Shown here: piece by piece, positions 56,156 to 63,961 of the stretch
How positions within the stretch are numbered: the first letter of the stretch is position 1
Layout of the letters: the number at the start of each line of letters is the position of its first letter
Source: an uncultured Clostridia bacterium
Lineage (GTDB): Bacteria; Bacillota; Clostridia; UBA1381
DNA length: 64,000 bases
Assembly: GCA_944393255.1 (NCBI GenBank)
Contig: CALXZP010000012.1
Span: forward strand, 1 to 64,000
Reading direction: 5' to 3'
Position numbers and translations under genes: made by a program
Notes under the pieces: model-generated
Seen by the model: the letters and a program-made list of their open reading frames with translations, nothing else
Told to the model about the DNA's origin: nothing
Databases searched by the model: none

Positions 56156-56722
56156 TCAGGCGATACGCAGAAAATTTTCTATCATTTTCATTCCGCTCGG
56201 CGTGAGAACCGATTCCGGGTGGAATTGGATCCCGTATACCGGACGCGAGGTATGGCTGACGCCCATGATACAGCCGTCGCCGCTCCGGGCCGTTATATCA
56301 AGCTCCTCCGGCAGCGAGGAAGGATCGATCACCAGAGAATGATACCTGCCCGCCTGAGTAGTTTTCCCTATCCCCTCAAATATCGGGCAATGCTCATCAA
56401 GCGTTATGATATCGCTCTTACCGTGCATTATCTTAGGCGCATGGACTATCCGCGCGCCGAACGCCTCGCCTATGGCCTGATGACCAAGACACACTCCGAG
56501 CAGCGGGATATCCCCCGCTTTCTTTATCAGCTCAGTGCATATCCCTGCCGACGACGGATACCCGGGACCGGGAGATAGCACGATATGCGACGGCGACATG
56601 GCAAGCACGTCTCCGGCGCTTATCCTATCGTTTCTGAATACCTTTATGTCCCGATCGATGCCGCCGATATACTGATACAGGTTATATGTGAACGAATCAT
56701 AATTATCTATCATCACGATCAT
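56156..56722 (-). CDS. trpG: Anthranilate synthase glutamine amidotransferase component
   Basis: A 188-residue class I glutamine amidotransferase. IDNYDSFTYNLYQY starts it, LSPGPGYPS and the nucleophile loop LLGVCLGHQAIGEAFG follow, and the catalytic His-Glu is in FHPES. TrpG and PabA cannot be told apart by themselves; coupling to trpE by an ATGA overlap supports anthranilate synthase. No other trp genes follow. Confidence 0.92.
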   Translation of the reverse strand: MIVMIDNYDSFTYNLYQYIGGIDRDIKVFRNDRISAGDVLAMSPSHIVLSPGPGYPSSAGICTELIKKAGDIPLLGVCLGHQAIGEAFGARIVHAPKIMHGKSDIITLDEHCPIFEGIGKTTQAGRYHSLVIDPSSLPEELDITARSGDGCIMGVSHTSRPVYGIQFHPESVLTPSGMKMIENFLRIA

Positions 56723-58191
56723 CTTATCTCACCCGCCTCTTCTATAGCCTTTATTACAGCCGACGCCTTATTTACCGACTCCTGATATTCCATCTCGGGA
56801 TCCGAGTCGTAGACAATGCCGCCTCCGGCCTGAACATACGCCGTGCCGTTTTTAAAGACTCCGGTACGGATCGTTATACAGCTGTCGAAATTCCCGTTAA
56901 AGCTTATATATCCTATAGCGCCGCCGTAAGCATTTCGCTTCCTTGTTTCCAGCTCGTCGATTATCTCCATAGCCCTTATCTTCGGCGCTCCGGACAATGT
57001 GCCGGCCGGCAGCGTCGCGGCAAGGGCGTCAAAGCATGTTTTATCCTCCCTCAGCTGTCCTTCCACGTCTGATATTATATGCATAACATGCGAGAAGCGC
57101 TCAACGTATTTGAACCTTGTCACCTTTACACTGCCGAACTTGCTCACTCTGCCTATATCATTTCTGCCGAGATCAACGAGCATAGTATGCTCCGCCGTCT
57201 CCTTTTCATCCGCAAGCAGGTCTTTTTCCAGAGCGATATCCTCCTCGACCGTCTTTCCGCGCGGTCTTGTTCCCGCTATCGGTCCGGTCTGTACCCTGCC
57301 GTTTTCAACTCTAACAAGCATTTCCGGCGACGCCCCGACTATCCTGTAATCTCCGAGATCAAGATAATACATATACGGCGAAGGGTTTATCTTTCTCAAA
57401 GCGCGGTATACGTTGAACGGATCTATATCCGTCCTGACCGAAAAACGCTGCGATATCACGACCTGAAATATATCCCCGTCCTCTATATACTTTTTCGCGC
57501 GCTTTATCTTTTCACAGAACTCCGCCTTGGTCATATTCGACTCTACCCGCAGCTCTGTTTTCTCAGGCGGCACATCCCGCTTCAAAAGCTTTGAAATATC
57601 GGCCATTTCCGCTGCCATCTTTTCGCAGCGCTGCACCGCCGCCCTGTATTCGCTGTCTATATCGCCGTCGGCGTGGATGTTTACTATTATATTTATCTTT
57701 TGATTTACGTGATCAAACGCTATTATCTCATCCGTAAACATAAAATGCAGATCCGGAAGCCCGAGATCGTCCTCGTTCGTATTCGGCAGATCCTCGTACT
57801 GCCTTATTATATCGTATGAAAAAAGTCCGACCGCGCCACCGTTGAACGAAGGTATCCCTTCGAGCTTGGGCGCACGGAACCGGTTTATCAGCTTTTCAAG
57901 CTCCTCCATCGGCTTGCCTTTGAAACTCTCCGTTCTGCCGTCCGCATATTTTATCTCTATATTTTCTCCCGTACCCGAAAATGTGATGAACGGCTTTCGG
58001 CCTATGAATGAATATCTCGCCGTGACAAGGCTGTTCCCTATGCTCTCAAGCAAAAAGCATTCCTTTTCCGACGCCATGCGCTTAAACACGCTTATCGGCG
58101 TGTCCATATCGCCGTATATTTCCGTCACGAGCGGGATCATATTATAGTCCCGCGCAAGCTCTCTCGCCTGCTCAATAGTTAAATTGTACAT
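56719..58191 (-). CDS. trpE: Anthranilate synthase component I
   Basis: A 490-residue chorismate-using enzyme. The N-terminal domain has CFLLESIGN, the LLES motif of the tryptophan feedback site, which favours TrpE over PabB. The catalytic domain shows GDIFQVVISQRF, SPYMYYLDLGDYRIVGASPEMLV, PIAGTRPRG, LVDLGRNDIGRV, AGTLSGAPKIRAMEI and YGGAIGYISFNG. ATG at 58191 has AAAGGAGAG upstream; a 53-codon ORF extension is the leader. The remaining trp genes are elsewhere. Confidence 0.94.
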   Translation of the reverse strand: MYNLTIEQARELARDYNMIPLVTEIYGDMDTPISVFKRMASEKECFLLESIGNSLVTARYSFIGRKPFITFSGTGENIEIKYADGRTESFKGKPMEELEKLINRFRAPKLEGIPSFNGGAVGLFSYDIIRQYEDLPNTNEDDLGLPDLHFMFTDEIIAFDHVNQKINIIVNIHADGDIDSEYRAAVQRCEKMAAEMADISKLLKRDVPPEKTELRVESNMTKAEFCEKIKRAKKYIEDGDIFQVVISQRFSVRTDIDPFNVYRALRKINPSPYMYYLDLGDYRIVGASPEMLVRVENGRVQTGPIAGTRPRGKTVEEDIALEKDLLADEKETAEHTMLVDLGRNDIGRVSKFGSVKVTRFKYVERFSHVMHIISDVEGQLREDKTCFDALAATLPAGTLSGAPKIRAMEIIDELETRKRNAYGGAIGYISFNGNFDSCITIRTGVFKNGTAYVQAGGGIVYDSDPEMEYQESVNKASAVIKAIEEAGEIR

Positions 58192-58360
58192 TTTTCTCTC
58201 CTTTCCGGAATTACGGGAATAAAAAAATTCCGCCGAAGGCAGAAGGGTACAAAAAACCTCATTATTTCTCTTCCCGTCCCGTCTCTTCTTATCTAAGCTG
58301 ATCTTATCTGAAAGACCCGAAGCCCCTGCGAGCCTCGGCGTCTGCGGCAATGCCGTTTAT
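58192..58360 (-). promoter_or_regulatory. trpE leader with attenuator-like structures
   Basis: About 165 nt separate the promoter from trpE. There is an upstream stem CCGAGGC/GCTTCGG (about 58316-58338) and a terminator-type hairpin just before the ribosome site. A small ORF beginning ATGAGGTTTTTTGTACCC overlaps the hairpin and is Phe-rich, not Trp-rich. I saw no T-box sequence and no full set of TRAP sites, so the control mechanism is undefined. Confidence 0.5.
58221..58244 (-). terminator. Attenuator terminator upstream of trpE
   Basis: TTCTGCC-TTC-GGCGGAA stem followed by seven T on the minus strand, 30 bases before the trpE ATG. Its position inside the leader indicates premature termination control. 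Confidence 0.65.
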
Positions 58361-58363
58361 CTA

Positions 58364-58392
58364 ATGATACCATATACTGCGCTCCGTGTCAA
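58364..58392 (-). promoter_or_regulatory. trpEG promoter
   Basis: TTGACA (58387-58392), 17-base spacer, TATCAT (58364-58369) on the minus strand. Confidence 0.7.
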
Positions 58393-58396
58393 CCCC

Positions 58397-58437
58397 CGTA
58401 AAAAATTTTCAGTGGGAGATCATAACTCCCGCTGAAA
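58397..58437 (-). terminator. Terminator of the NSS transporter gene
   Basis: TTTCAGCGGGAG/CTCCCACTGAAA stem followed by TTTTTT on the minus strand. It shares the CAGCGGGAG core with the hairpin at 51688-51711. Confidence 0.8.
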
Positions 58438-58449
58438 TGATAAACGGCA

Positions 58450-58492
58450 CCCGCCGCCTATAGAGGAGGGTGCCATCTTTGCATAGGTTATA
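58450..58492 (-). repeat. 43-nt dispersed repeat, copy 2
   Basis: Matches 44165-44207 at 40 of 43 positions on the opposite strand. Here it includes the TAA stop of the NSS transporter gene, and its hairpin gains an outer GGCACCC/GGGTGCC stem. Confidence 0.75.
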
Positions 58493-59843
58493 AAGTGATG
58501 ATACCGAAGGATTCAAGCACCGAGCTTATAAGTATAGCGCATACGAAAATGGGAGCCACATATTTTATCATTATCTCGAACAGCTTCTTTCTTTTGAATT
58601 CACCGGTCACGCACACCTCTTTTTCAACAGCTGCCACTCCTATTCCGTAGGTCACAAACAGGCATATGAGCAGCGAGCATATCGGCATGAGAACTGCGTT
58701 AGTGATAAAATCCATAAAATCGAGAATATCGAAGTCGAATATTTTTACTCCCGAAAGAACGCTGTAGCCCAGAGACGGCAAAAAGCTGACCAGCCATGAC
58801 AGACCGCCTACCATCAGCACGGCTTTTTTCCGATCCAGCTTAAAATGGTCGCATACGCATGCCACGATCGTTTCCATTATCGACATGGACGATGTTATCG
58901 CCGCCGCAAGTACAAGGAAGAAAAACGCCGCGCCTATAACATTCGAAAACGGCATGCTTGCGAACACCTTGGGCAGCGTCTGGAACATAAGTCCCGGACC
59001 GCTGTTCAGCGCGCTGCTGTCCCCTCCCGAAAATGCGAATACCGCCGGGATTATCATAAGTCCGGCAATTATTGCTATAAATGTATCGAACAGCTCTATT
59101 TTGCTTACATTCTTTTCAAGAGAACTGTTCTTCGGCAGATATGAACCGTACGCTATCATGATACCCATAGCCAGCGAGAGCGAATAGAACATCTGTCCCA
59201 GCGCCGCCAATACGCTCGATATCGAAAAATGCGAGATATCGGGAATGAACAGGTATTTTACTCCCGCCATCGCTCCGGGAAGCGTTACCGAATATACCGA
59301 TATGCCTATTGCCAGGATCACAAGTACGGGCATAAGTATCGTACTCACGCGTTCAACGCCCTTCTGCACGCCTCTGAGCAGTATGACTATGTTGAATAGC
59401 GTAAACACGGTCTGACCTGCAAGCACGACCCATGGCCGGGCAAGCATATCATCAAAATACGTACCTCCCGCCGCCGCTCCGGCAGAGCCGGTCAGGTATG
59501 CCAAAAGGTACTTTAGCACCCAGCCGCCTATAACGTCGTAATACGGCAGGATTATGCATGGGATCACCGTAGCGATAACACCCACGAATCCCCATTTCTT
59601 ATTGAGCACAGAAAACGCGTCAAGAGGGCTCTTTCCGCTGCTTCTGCCGATAGCGTTTTCCGCTGTCATAAGAGTATATCCGAACGTAAAAACAAGTATT
59701 ATATACACAAGCAGAAATATTCCCCCGCCGTGCTTTGCGGCAAGATACGGAAACCTCCAGATATTGCCCAGTCCGACCGCCGAACCCGCTGCGGCCAGAA
59801 CAAAACCCAGCCCGCCGGAAAAAGTATTGCGTTTCTTTTCCAT
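58488..59843 (-). CDS. Sodium:neurotransmitter symporter family transporter (NSS)
   Basis: A 451-residue transporter with 11-12 hydrophobic helices. The first helix reads GFVLAAAGSAVGLGNIWRFPYLAAKHGG, with the unwound-helix motif AVGLGNIWRFPY of LeuT-like Na+-coupled amino-acid symporters. Bacterial members such as TnaT and MhsT take tryptophan or other hydrophobic amino acids. Its position just upstream of trpEG on the same strand fits an aromatic substrate, but a terminator separates them. Length is normal for bacterial 11-TM members. Confidence 0.93.
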   Translation of the reverse strand: MEKKRNTFSGGLGFVLAAAGSAVGLGNIWRFPYLAAKHGGGIFLLVYIILVFTFGYTLMTAENAIGRSSGKSPLDAFSVLNKKWGFVGVIATVIPCIILPYYDVIGGWVLKYLLAYLTGSAGAAAGGTYFDDMLARPWVVLAGQTVFTLFNIVILLRGVQKGVERVSTILMPVLVILAIGISVYSVTLPGAMAGVKYLFIPDISHFSISSVLAALGQMFYSLSLAMGIMIAYGSYLPKNSSLEKNVSKIELFDTFIAIIAGLMIIPAVFAFSGGDSSALNSGPGLMFQTLPKVFASMPFSNVIGAAFFFLVLAAAITSSMSIMETIVACVCDHFKLDRKKAVLMVGGLSWLVSFLPSLGYSVLSGVKIFDFDILDFMDFITNAVLMPICSLLICLFVTYGIGVAAVEKEVCVTGEFKRKKLFEIMIKYVAPIFVCAILISSVLESFGIITL

Positions 59844-59894
59844 TAGTATTTAGATCCCCTTTCCAACGCAGTGAAAAATAAATAATATAAGCTT

Positions 59895-59923
59895 ATTATA
59901 CACTAAAACTTATACAAAGTAAA
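59895..59923 (-). promoter_or_regulatory. NSS transporter promoter
   Basis: TTTACT (59918-59923), 17-base spacer, TATAAT (59895-59900) on the minus strand. Confidence 0.7.
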
Positions 59924-59987
59924 CATTATTTTTCTCTTTTAATGTAGAAATTTCAAAGCGGCGTTTTGTCGAAAATGTACATTTCTA

Positions 59988-60016
59988 TTGAAAAGACCGG
60001 CGGAATATGATAAAAT
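59988..60016 (+). promoter_or_regulatory. Promoter of the cysteine desulfurase gene
   Basis: TTGAAA (59988-59993), 17-base spacer, TAAAAT (60011-60016) on the plus strand. Confidence 0.7.
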
Positions 60017-60058
60017 CAGATATATGATACCGGATAAATGAAAAAGGAGCTGACTATA

Positions 60059-61198
60059 ATGATATATCTTGATAACGCCGCTACCTCGCTGCACCGTCCC
60101 GAATGTGTCGGCAGGGCGGTATGCGGCGCGCTCAGCTCGCTCGGCAATCCCGGAAGAGGCGCGCATGATGCGGCTTTGGAAGCGTCGCGGACAATATATA
60201 CCGCAAGACAGCGCATTGCAAAGCTGCTGGGTGCGGAAACGCCTTCCTCCATAGCCTTTGCCTCGAATGCGACCGAAGCCCTGAACACCGCCATATTCGG
60301 GCTGTTCGGCCCCGGCGACGGTATAATAACCACAGCGGCCGAGCACAATTCCGTCCTGCGTCCGCTTTATTTGCTCTCTCTAAGAGGAGCCGAGGTCTCT
60401 TATGTTCATGCCGGTAAGGACGGCATGCCGGACTATTCGTCTATACCCTCGATGATAACTGCGCGCACAAAAGCAATTGTCTTATCGCACGCCTCAAATG
60501 TCACAGGAAACATATCTGACCTCAGTGCAATAAGCGAGATATGCCGCATGAACGGACTGCTCCTCATTGCAGACGGAGCGCAGGCGGCAGGATGCATCCG
60601 CACCGACGTACAAAAATCAGGCGTCGATGTATACTGCTTCACCGGACATAAAGGACTCATGGGCCCGCAGGGCACCGGCGGGCTTTATGTCCGTCCCGGC
60701 ATAAAAATACGTCCCCTCAAATCAGGCGGGAGCGGCATACACAGCTTTGACCGTATGCACCCCGATATCATGCCGGAGGCGCTTGAGGCCGGCACTCTCA
60801 ACTGTCACGGCATAGCCGGACTGTCCGCTGCGGCGGAATACATCATGTCTGAGGGAATAGACAAAATAGAGGCGCATGAAGCGCGTCTTTGCCGTATGTT
60901 CTTAGACCTTGCAAGAGATATCCCTGATATAAAGATATACGGTCGTTTCGGAGACGAAGAACGCGCGCCAATCGTTTCACTTAATATCGGCGATCTCGAT
61001 TCAGGGTACGTGTGCGGCATACTCTCTGAAAAATACGAGGTCGCCGTACGCGGCGGCGCCCACTGCGCGCCGCTGCTGCATAAATCGCTCGGTACGGTTA
61101 AGCAGGGCGCTGTCCGCTTCAGCTTCGGCTATTTCAACACTGAGGAAGATGTTTTGACGGCTGCCGCAGCGCTGCGGGATATCTCTGCCGGGCGCTGA
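60059..61198 (+). CDS. Cysteine desulfurase-like class V aminotransferase
   Basis: A 379-residue PLP enzyme of the NifS/SufS type. It starts IYLDNAATSLHRPE, has AEHNSVLRPL, the PLP lysine Lys198 in CFTGHKGLMGPQGTGG, and a conserved cysteine Cys336 in AVRGGAHCAPLLH as the persulfide site. It removes sulfur (or selenium) from cysteine (or selenocysteine). The ATG at 60059 has AAAGGAG upstream; one seven codons earlier overlaps that site. It is followed by a small Se/S-carrier-like gene, so sulfur or selenium delivery is likely. Confidence 0.9.
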   Translation: MIYLDNAATSLHRPECVGRAVCGALSSLGNPGRGAHDAALEASRTIYTARQRIAKLLGAETPSSIAFASNATEALNTAIFGLFGPGDGIITTAAEHNSVLRPLYLLSLRGAEVSYVHAGKDGMPDYSSIPSMITARTKAIVLSHASNVTGNISDLSAISEICRMNGLLLIADGAQAAGCIRTDVQKSGVDVYCFTGHKGLMGPQGTGGLYVRPGIKIRPLKSGGSGIHSFDRMHPDIMPEALEAGTLNCHGIAGLSAAAEYIMSEGIDKIEAHEARLCRMFLDLARDIPDIKIYGRFGDEERAPIVSLNIGDLDSGYVCGILSEKYEVAVRGGAHCAPLLHKSLGTVKQGAVRFSFGYFNTEEDVLTAAAALRDISAGR

Positions 61199-61232
61199 GC
61201 TGCGGCGGCGGTTACGAAAGGATATGTATGCT

Positions 61233-61469
61233 ATGAGAAAAAAAGAAAACTATATCATAATAACCTTCGTTTCAACAACGTCGGCGATGGCAGCGGAGGA
61301 GTATCTGCGCACGCGCTCCGTTCCGGGGCGCATGATCCCGCTTCCCGGCAGTATTGCCGCGGGCTGCGGCCTCGCCTGGAGGATAGCTCTCCGCGAATAC
61401 GACGATACAGCCCGCAATATGATACAGAAGCTTGAGGGCGTTGAAGAGATCCACACCCTCACAATGTGA
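61233..61469 (+). CDS. DUF3343 protein, putative Se/S carrier
   Basis: A 78-residue protein of the DUF3343 family, described in domain databases as Se/S-carrier-like. It has NYIIITFVSTTSAMAAEEYL, then PGRMIPLPGSIAAGCGLAWRI with the conserved cysteine in SIAAGCGLA, the likely carrier residue. It lies 34 bases after the desulfurase, in the same operon. Start taken at the third ATG in the cluster, ten bases from AAAGGA. It ends nine bases before the convergent XRE gene. Confidence 0.82.
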   Translation: MRKKENYIIITFVSTTSAMAAEEYLRTRSVPGRMIPLPGSIAAGCGLAWRIALREYDDTARNMIQKLEGVEEIHTLTM

Positions 61470-61478
61470 ATTGTGTAT

Positions 61479-61805
61479 CTATTGATCCAGATAGATAACT
61501 TCATCCACTATCAATTCGTTCATTATCCGTTCCCTTTTCTTTGCCCAATACCACTCGTGCTGTTTTATAAGCTCGTTTATCTCCTCATCCGTAAGCGGCG
61601 AATCGCCGTCGTTTACTCTTAGTATCTCAAACACGTCAAATTCGTACAGATACGCCATTTTTATGAACACGCTGAACGGCAGTTTCTTTTTATCGTTTTC
61701 ATACATGCTCAGGGATGAACGCGAAATCCCCAGCAGCTCCGCCGCCTTTTCCTGCGTAAGCTCCTTTTTGCGTCTCTCCATTGCCAATTTATAACCTATG
61801 TTCAT
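61479..61805 (-). CDS. XRE family transcriptional regulator
   Basis: A 108-residue regulator. The N-terminal helix-turn-helix (GYKLAMERRKKELTQEKAAELLGISRSSLSMYENDKKKLP) is classical. The C-terminal 45 residues are helical and charged, with DEEINELIKQHEWYWAKKRER. ATG at 61805 with GGGAG eight bases before it. A nested inverted-repeat structure at 61921-61980 in its own leader may be an autoregulatory site. Convergent with the DUF3343 gene. Confidence 0.85.
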   Translation of the reverse strand: MNIGYKLAMERRKKELTQEKAAELLGISRSSLSMYENDKKKLPFSVFIKMAYLYEFDVFEILRVNDGDSPLTDEEINELIKQHEWYWAKKRERIMNELIVDEVIYLDQ

Positions 61806-61920
61806 ATCGTCCGTCTCCCGTAAACACATTCCGAGGCAAAGCCTCCAGCCGGCTTTTCTTCATTAGTCGTATTTATTTCAACATTAGTGCGATACGTTTA
61901 GCATTGCTTCTCTCCGTTGC

Positions 61921-61980
61921 AATAAACACATACCGAAGAAACAGCAGCAGCGCTGCTTTTCTTCCTCTATTGTGTTTATT
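61921..61980 (-). repeat. Nested inverted repeats in the XRE gene leader
   Basis: Three concentric inverted repeats: AATAAACAC/GTGTTTATT outside (61921-61929, 61972-61980), GAAGAAA/TTTCTTC in the middle (61935-61941, 61958-61964), and a 12-bp palindrome AGCAGCGCTGCT at the centre (61946-61957). No other gene lies in the 387-base gap between the XRE gene and the 50-residue ORF. Confidence 0.75.
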
Positions 61981-62006
61981 ATAACAGCTTTTTCTTACAT
62001 GCACAA
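61978..62006 (-). promoter_or_regulatory. XRE gene promoter
   Basis: TTGTGC (62001-62006), 17-base spacer, TATAAT (61978-61983) on the minus strand; the outer inverted repeat begins inside the -10. Confidence 0.6.
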
Positions 62007-62084
62007 TATATATCGCAAAAAAACATTGAATGAGCCGCAAAAATAAAATATATAAAAGATTCGTAAAAAATTTATGTAAATCAC

Positions 62085-62113
62085 TTGAAAACGGCACTGT
62101 TATGTGATATACT
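62085..62113 (+). promoter_or_regulatory. Promoter of the 50-residue ORF
   Basis: TTGAAA (62085-62090), 17-base spacer, TATACT (62108-62113), 80 bases upstream of the ATG. Confidence 0.7.
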
Positions 62114-62192
62114 GTATTTATAGATACAATATATGCCTGTACGCCGCTGTTTTACAGGTATCCGAAAAACGCAGAGAACGGAGGCGCGTATC

Positions 62193-62345
62193 ATGAGATT
62201 TGATTACAGAGTAGGAACGGAAGCAACCTTCTACGATTGGCAGCAGGAGGGCTGCGAAAAAGCGCGGGCTATCCTCAACGCCCTTGACAGTGATACCGAA
62301 AAGGATCGGGATGAAGATAAAGATAAAAATACGGGATGCGCTTAA
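62193..62345 (+). CDS. Hypothetical 50-residue acidic protein
   Basis: I do not recognise this small protein. It has its own promoter, GGAGG six bases before the ATG and a terminator overlapping its stop, so it is a real single-gene unit. The sequence runs MRFDYRVGTEATFYDWQQEG, a helical middle (CEKARAILNALD) and a very charged tail (KDRDEDKDKN). There are two cysteines and no signal peptide. It may be a small regulatory or stress protein; nothing nearby decides. Confidence 0.7.
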   Translation: MRFDYRVGTEATFYDWQQEGCEKARAILNALDSDTEKDRDEDKDKNTGCA

Positions 62346-62366
62346 GTGCGTATCCCGTATTTTTTA
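62328..62366 (+). terminator. Bidirectional terminator after the 50-residue ORF
   Basis: ATACGGGAT/ATCCCGTAT stem with an inner G/C stretch, A-rich on the left and T-rich on the right; it overlaps the ORF stop and also lies 70 bases after the aminotransferase gene on the other strand. Confidence 0.85.
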
Positions 62367-62438
62367 TCCGGAAAACCGTCCGAATACGAACCGGTCATAT
62401 CGTCTCTTTACCTCCCCTGCCGGCTTATGCGCTCACAC

Positions 62439-63932
62439 TCACTGGCTGTACGTGCTCAGGAAATCAGCAAGATTGCCCATAGCTTCTGTGAGCACCTCTA
62501 TCCTCGGCAGGTATACCACTCTGAAATGGTCGGGCTGCTTCCAGTTAAAGCCGCCTCCGTGGATCACGAGCAGCTTCTTTTCGCGCAGCAGATCCAAAGC
62601 AAACCTTTCATCATCCTTTATATTGAACTTTTTCACATCTATCCTCGGAAATACGTAAAACGCCGCCTTTGGCTTTACAACGCTTATCCCGGGTATATCG
62701 TTAAGAGCCTTGTATATATACTCTCTCTGCTCGTATATCCTGCCGCCCGGATTTATATATTTCTCAACGCTCTGATGACCTCCGAGAGCCGTCTGAACTA
62801 TCGACTGCGCCGGTACGTTCGAGCACAGCCTCATATTTGAAAGCATATTCAGACCTTCCATGTAATCCTTGGCTATCTTTTTATTACCGCTCAGTATCAT
62901 CCAGCCTATACGGAAACCTGCTATCATATGCGACTTAGACAGTCCGCTGAACGTTACGCAGAACAGATCCGGCGCAAGCGACGCTATGGATATATGCTTC
63001 TCTCCGTCCATAACAAGACGGTCGTATATCTCATCTGAAAAAATTATCAGCCCGTTTTCTCTTGCCACATCGACTATTTGCTGCAATACCTCTTTTGAAT
63101 ACAGCGCTCCGGTAGGGTTGTTCGGATTTATGATAACTATCGCTTTGGTTTTATCGGTTATCTTGCTTTTTATATCGTTTATATCCGGGTTCCAGTCCGA
63201 CTGCTCATCGCATACATAATGCACCGCCGTTCCTCCTGACAGTGTGACGCACGCGGTCCAGAGCGGGTAATCGGGCGACGGTATCAGCACCTCGTCGCCG
63301 TTATCGAGCAGCGCTGACATGCTCATGTTTATCAGCTCGCTTACGCCGTTTCCCGTATATATATCGTCTATGGCGACATTCGGTATGTTTTTGTTCTGAG
63401 CATACTGCATTATCGCCTTTCTCGCCGAAAACAGTCCCTTTGCCGCCGAATAGCCTTCACATTCGGTCAGCTGACTGCGCATATCGTATATCACCTCGTC
63501 CGGCGTTCTGAACCCGAACGGAGCCGGATTACCTATATTCAGCTTCAGCACCTGTGTGCCGGCCTCCTCCATTCTTGTCGCTTCGTCTACCACAGGGCCT
63601 CTTACGTCATACAAAACATTATCGAGTTTAGCCGATTTTTTAAATTCTCTCATATTTCTTCCTCCTGTCAGATCCGTACTGTTTGCCTGCTTCATTTCAC
63701 AGACCGCCGCTTCGCCATCACCGCTGAGCCATCCGGCATTCACGTCCAATATCTCCGACAACAGCAGCAGAACATTGCTGCGCGGAAAAGTCTTTCCGCT
63801 GATATATTGGCTGATCTGGCTCTTGCCCAGCTTTACGCCTCTTTTTTCCGCCGAGCGTATTATATCCACCTGCTTCATGCCGCTGCGGTCCATGGCCGCT
63901 CTGAGCCGTGCAGAAAAGTCACCAACCGGCAT
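62439..63932 (-). CDS. XRE helix-turn-helix domain fused to AlaA-type aminotransferase
   Basis: A 497-residue fusion. Residues 1-75 are an XRE DNA-binding domain (ARLRAAMDRSGMKQVDIIRSAE.., SQISQYISGKTFPRSNVLLLLSEIL). From about 94 the protein is a class I PLP aminotransferase: MREFKKSAKLDNVLYDVRGP matches the N-terminus of AlaA-like alanine aminotransferases, with NIGNPAPFGF, NPNNPTG, SDEIYDRLV and the PLP lysine near 333 in SGLSKSHMIAGFRIGW. It should interconvert alanine and pyruvate with glutamate and may sense this to regulate. The AGGAGG at 63661-63666, seven bases before the ATG at 63653, would let the aminotransferase be made alone. The start is ATG at 63932 (AAAGGA eight bases upstream) or three codons earlier. 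Confidence 0.85.
   Translation of the reverse strand: MPVGDFSARLRAAMDRSGMKQVDIIRSAEKRGVKLGKSQISQYISGKTFPRSNVLLLLSEILDVNAGWLSGDGEAAVCEMKQANSTDLTGGRNMREFKKSAKLDNVLYDVRGPVVDEATRMEEAGTQVLKLNIGNPAPFGFRTPDEVIYDMRSQLTECEGYSAAKGLFSARKAIMQYAQNKNIPNVAIDDIYTGNGVSELINMSMSALLDNGDEVLIPSPDYPLWTACVTLSGGTAVHYVCDEQSDWNPDINDIKSKITDKTKAIVIINPNNPTGALYSKEVLQQIVDVARENGLIIFSDEIYDRLVMDGEKHISIASLAPDLFCVTFSGLSKSHMIAGFRIGWMILSGNKKIAKDYMEGLNMLSNMRLCSNVPAQSIVQTALGGHQSVEKYINPGGRIYEQREYIYKALNDIPGISVVKPKAAFYVFPRIDVKKFNIKDDERFALDLLREKKLLVIHGGGFNWKQPDHFRVVYLPRIEVLTEAMGNLADFLSTYSQ
63653..63666 (-). promoter_or_regulatory. Internal ribosome binding site and start within the fusion gene
   Basis: AGGAGG (63661-63666) followed after seven bases by ATG (63653-63651). 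It encodes part of the linker TGGRN between the two domains. A site this strong inside an ORF is unlikely by chance and marks the native aminotransferase start. Confidence 0.75.
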
Positions 63933-63961
63933 ATCCTTCATCCTTTCATATTATCCGGAAA

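Noticed and set aside
61830-62190. Additional gene in the gap before the 50-residue ORF
   Set aside because: The only ORF there (74 codons, minus strand) crosses the XRE promoter and its inverted repeats and has no ribosome site.
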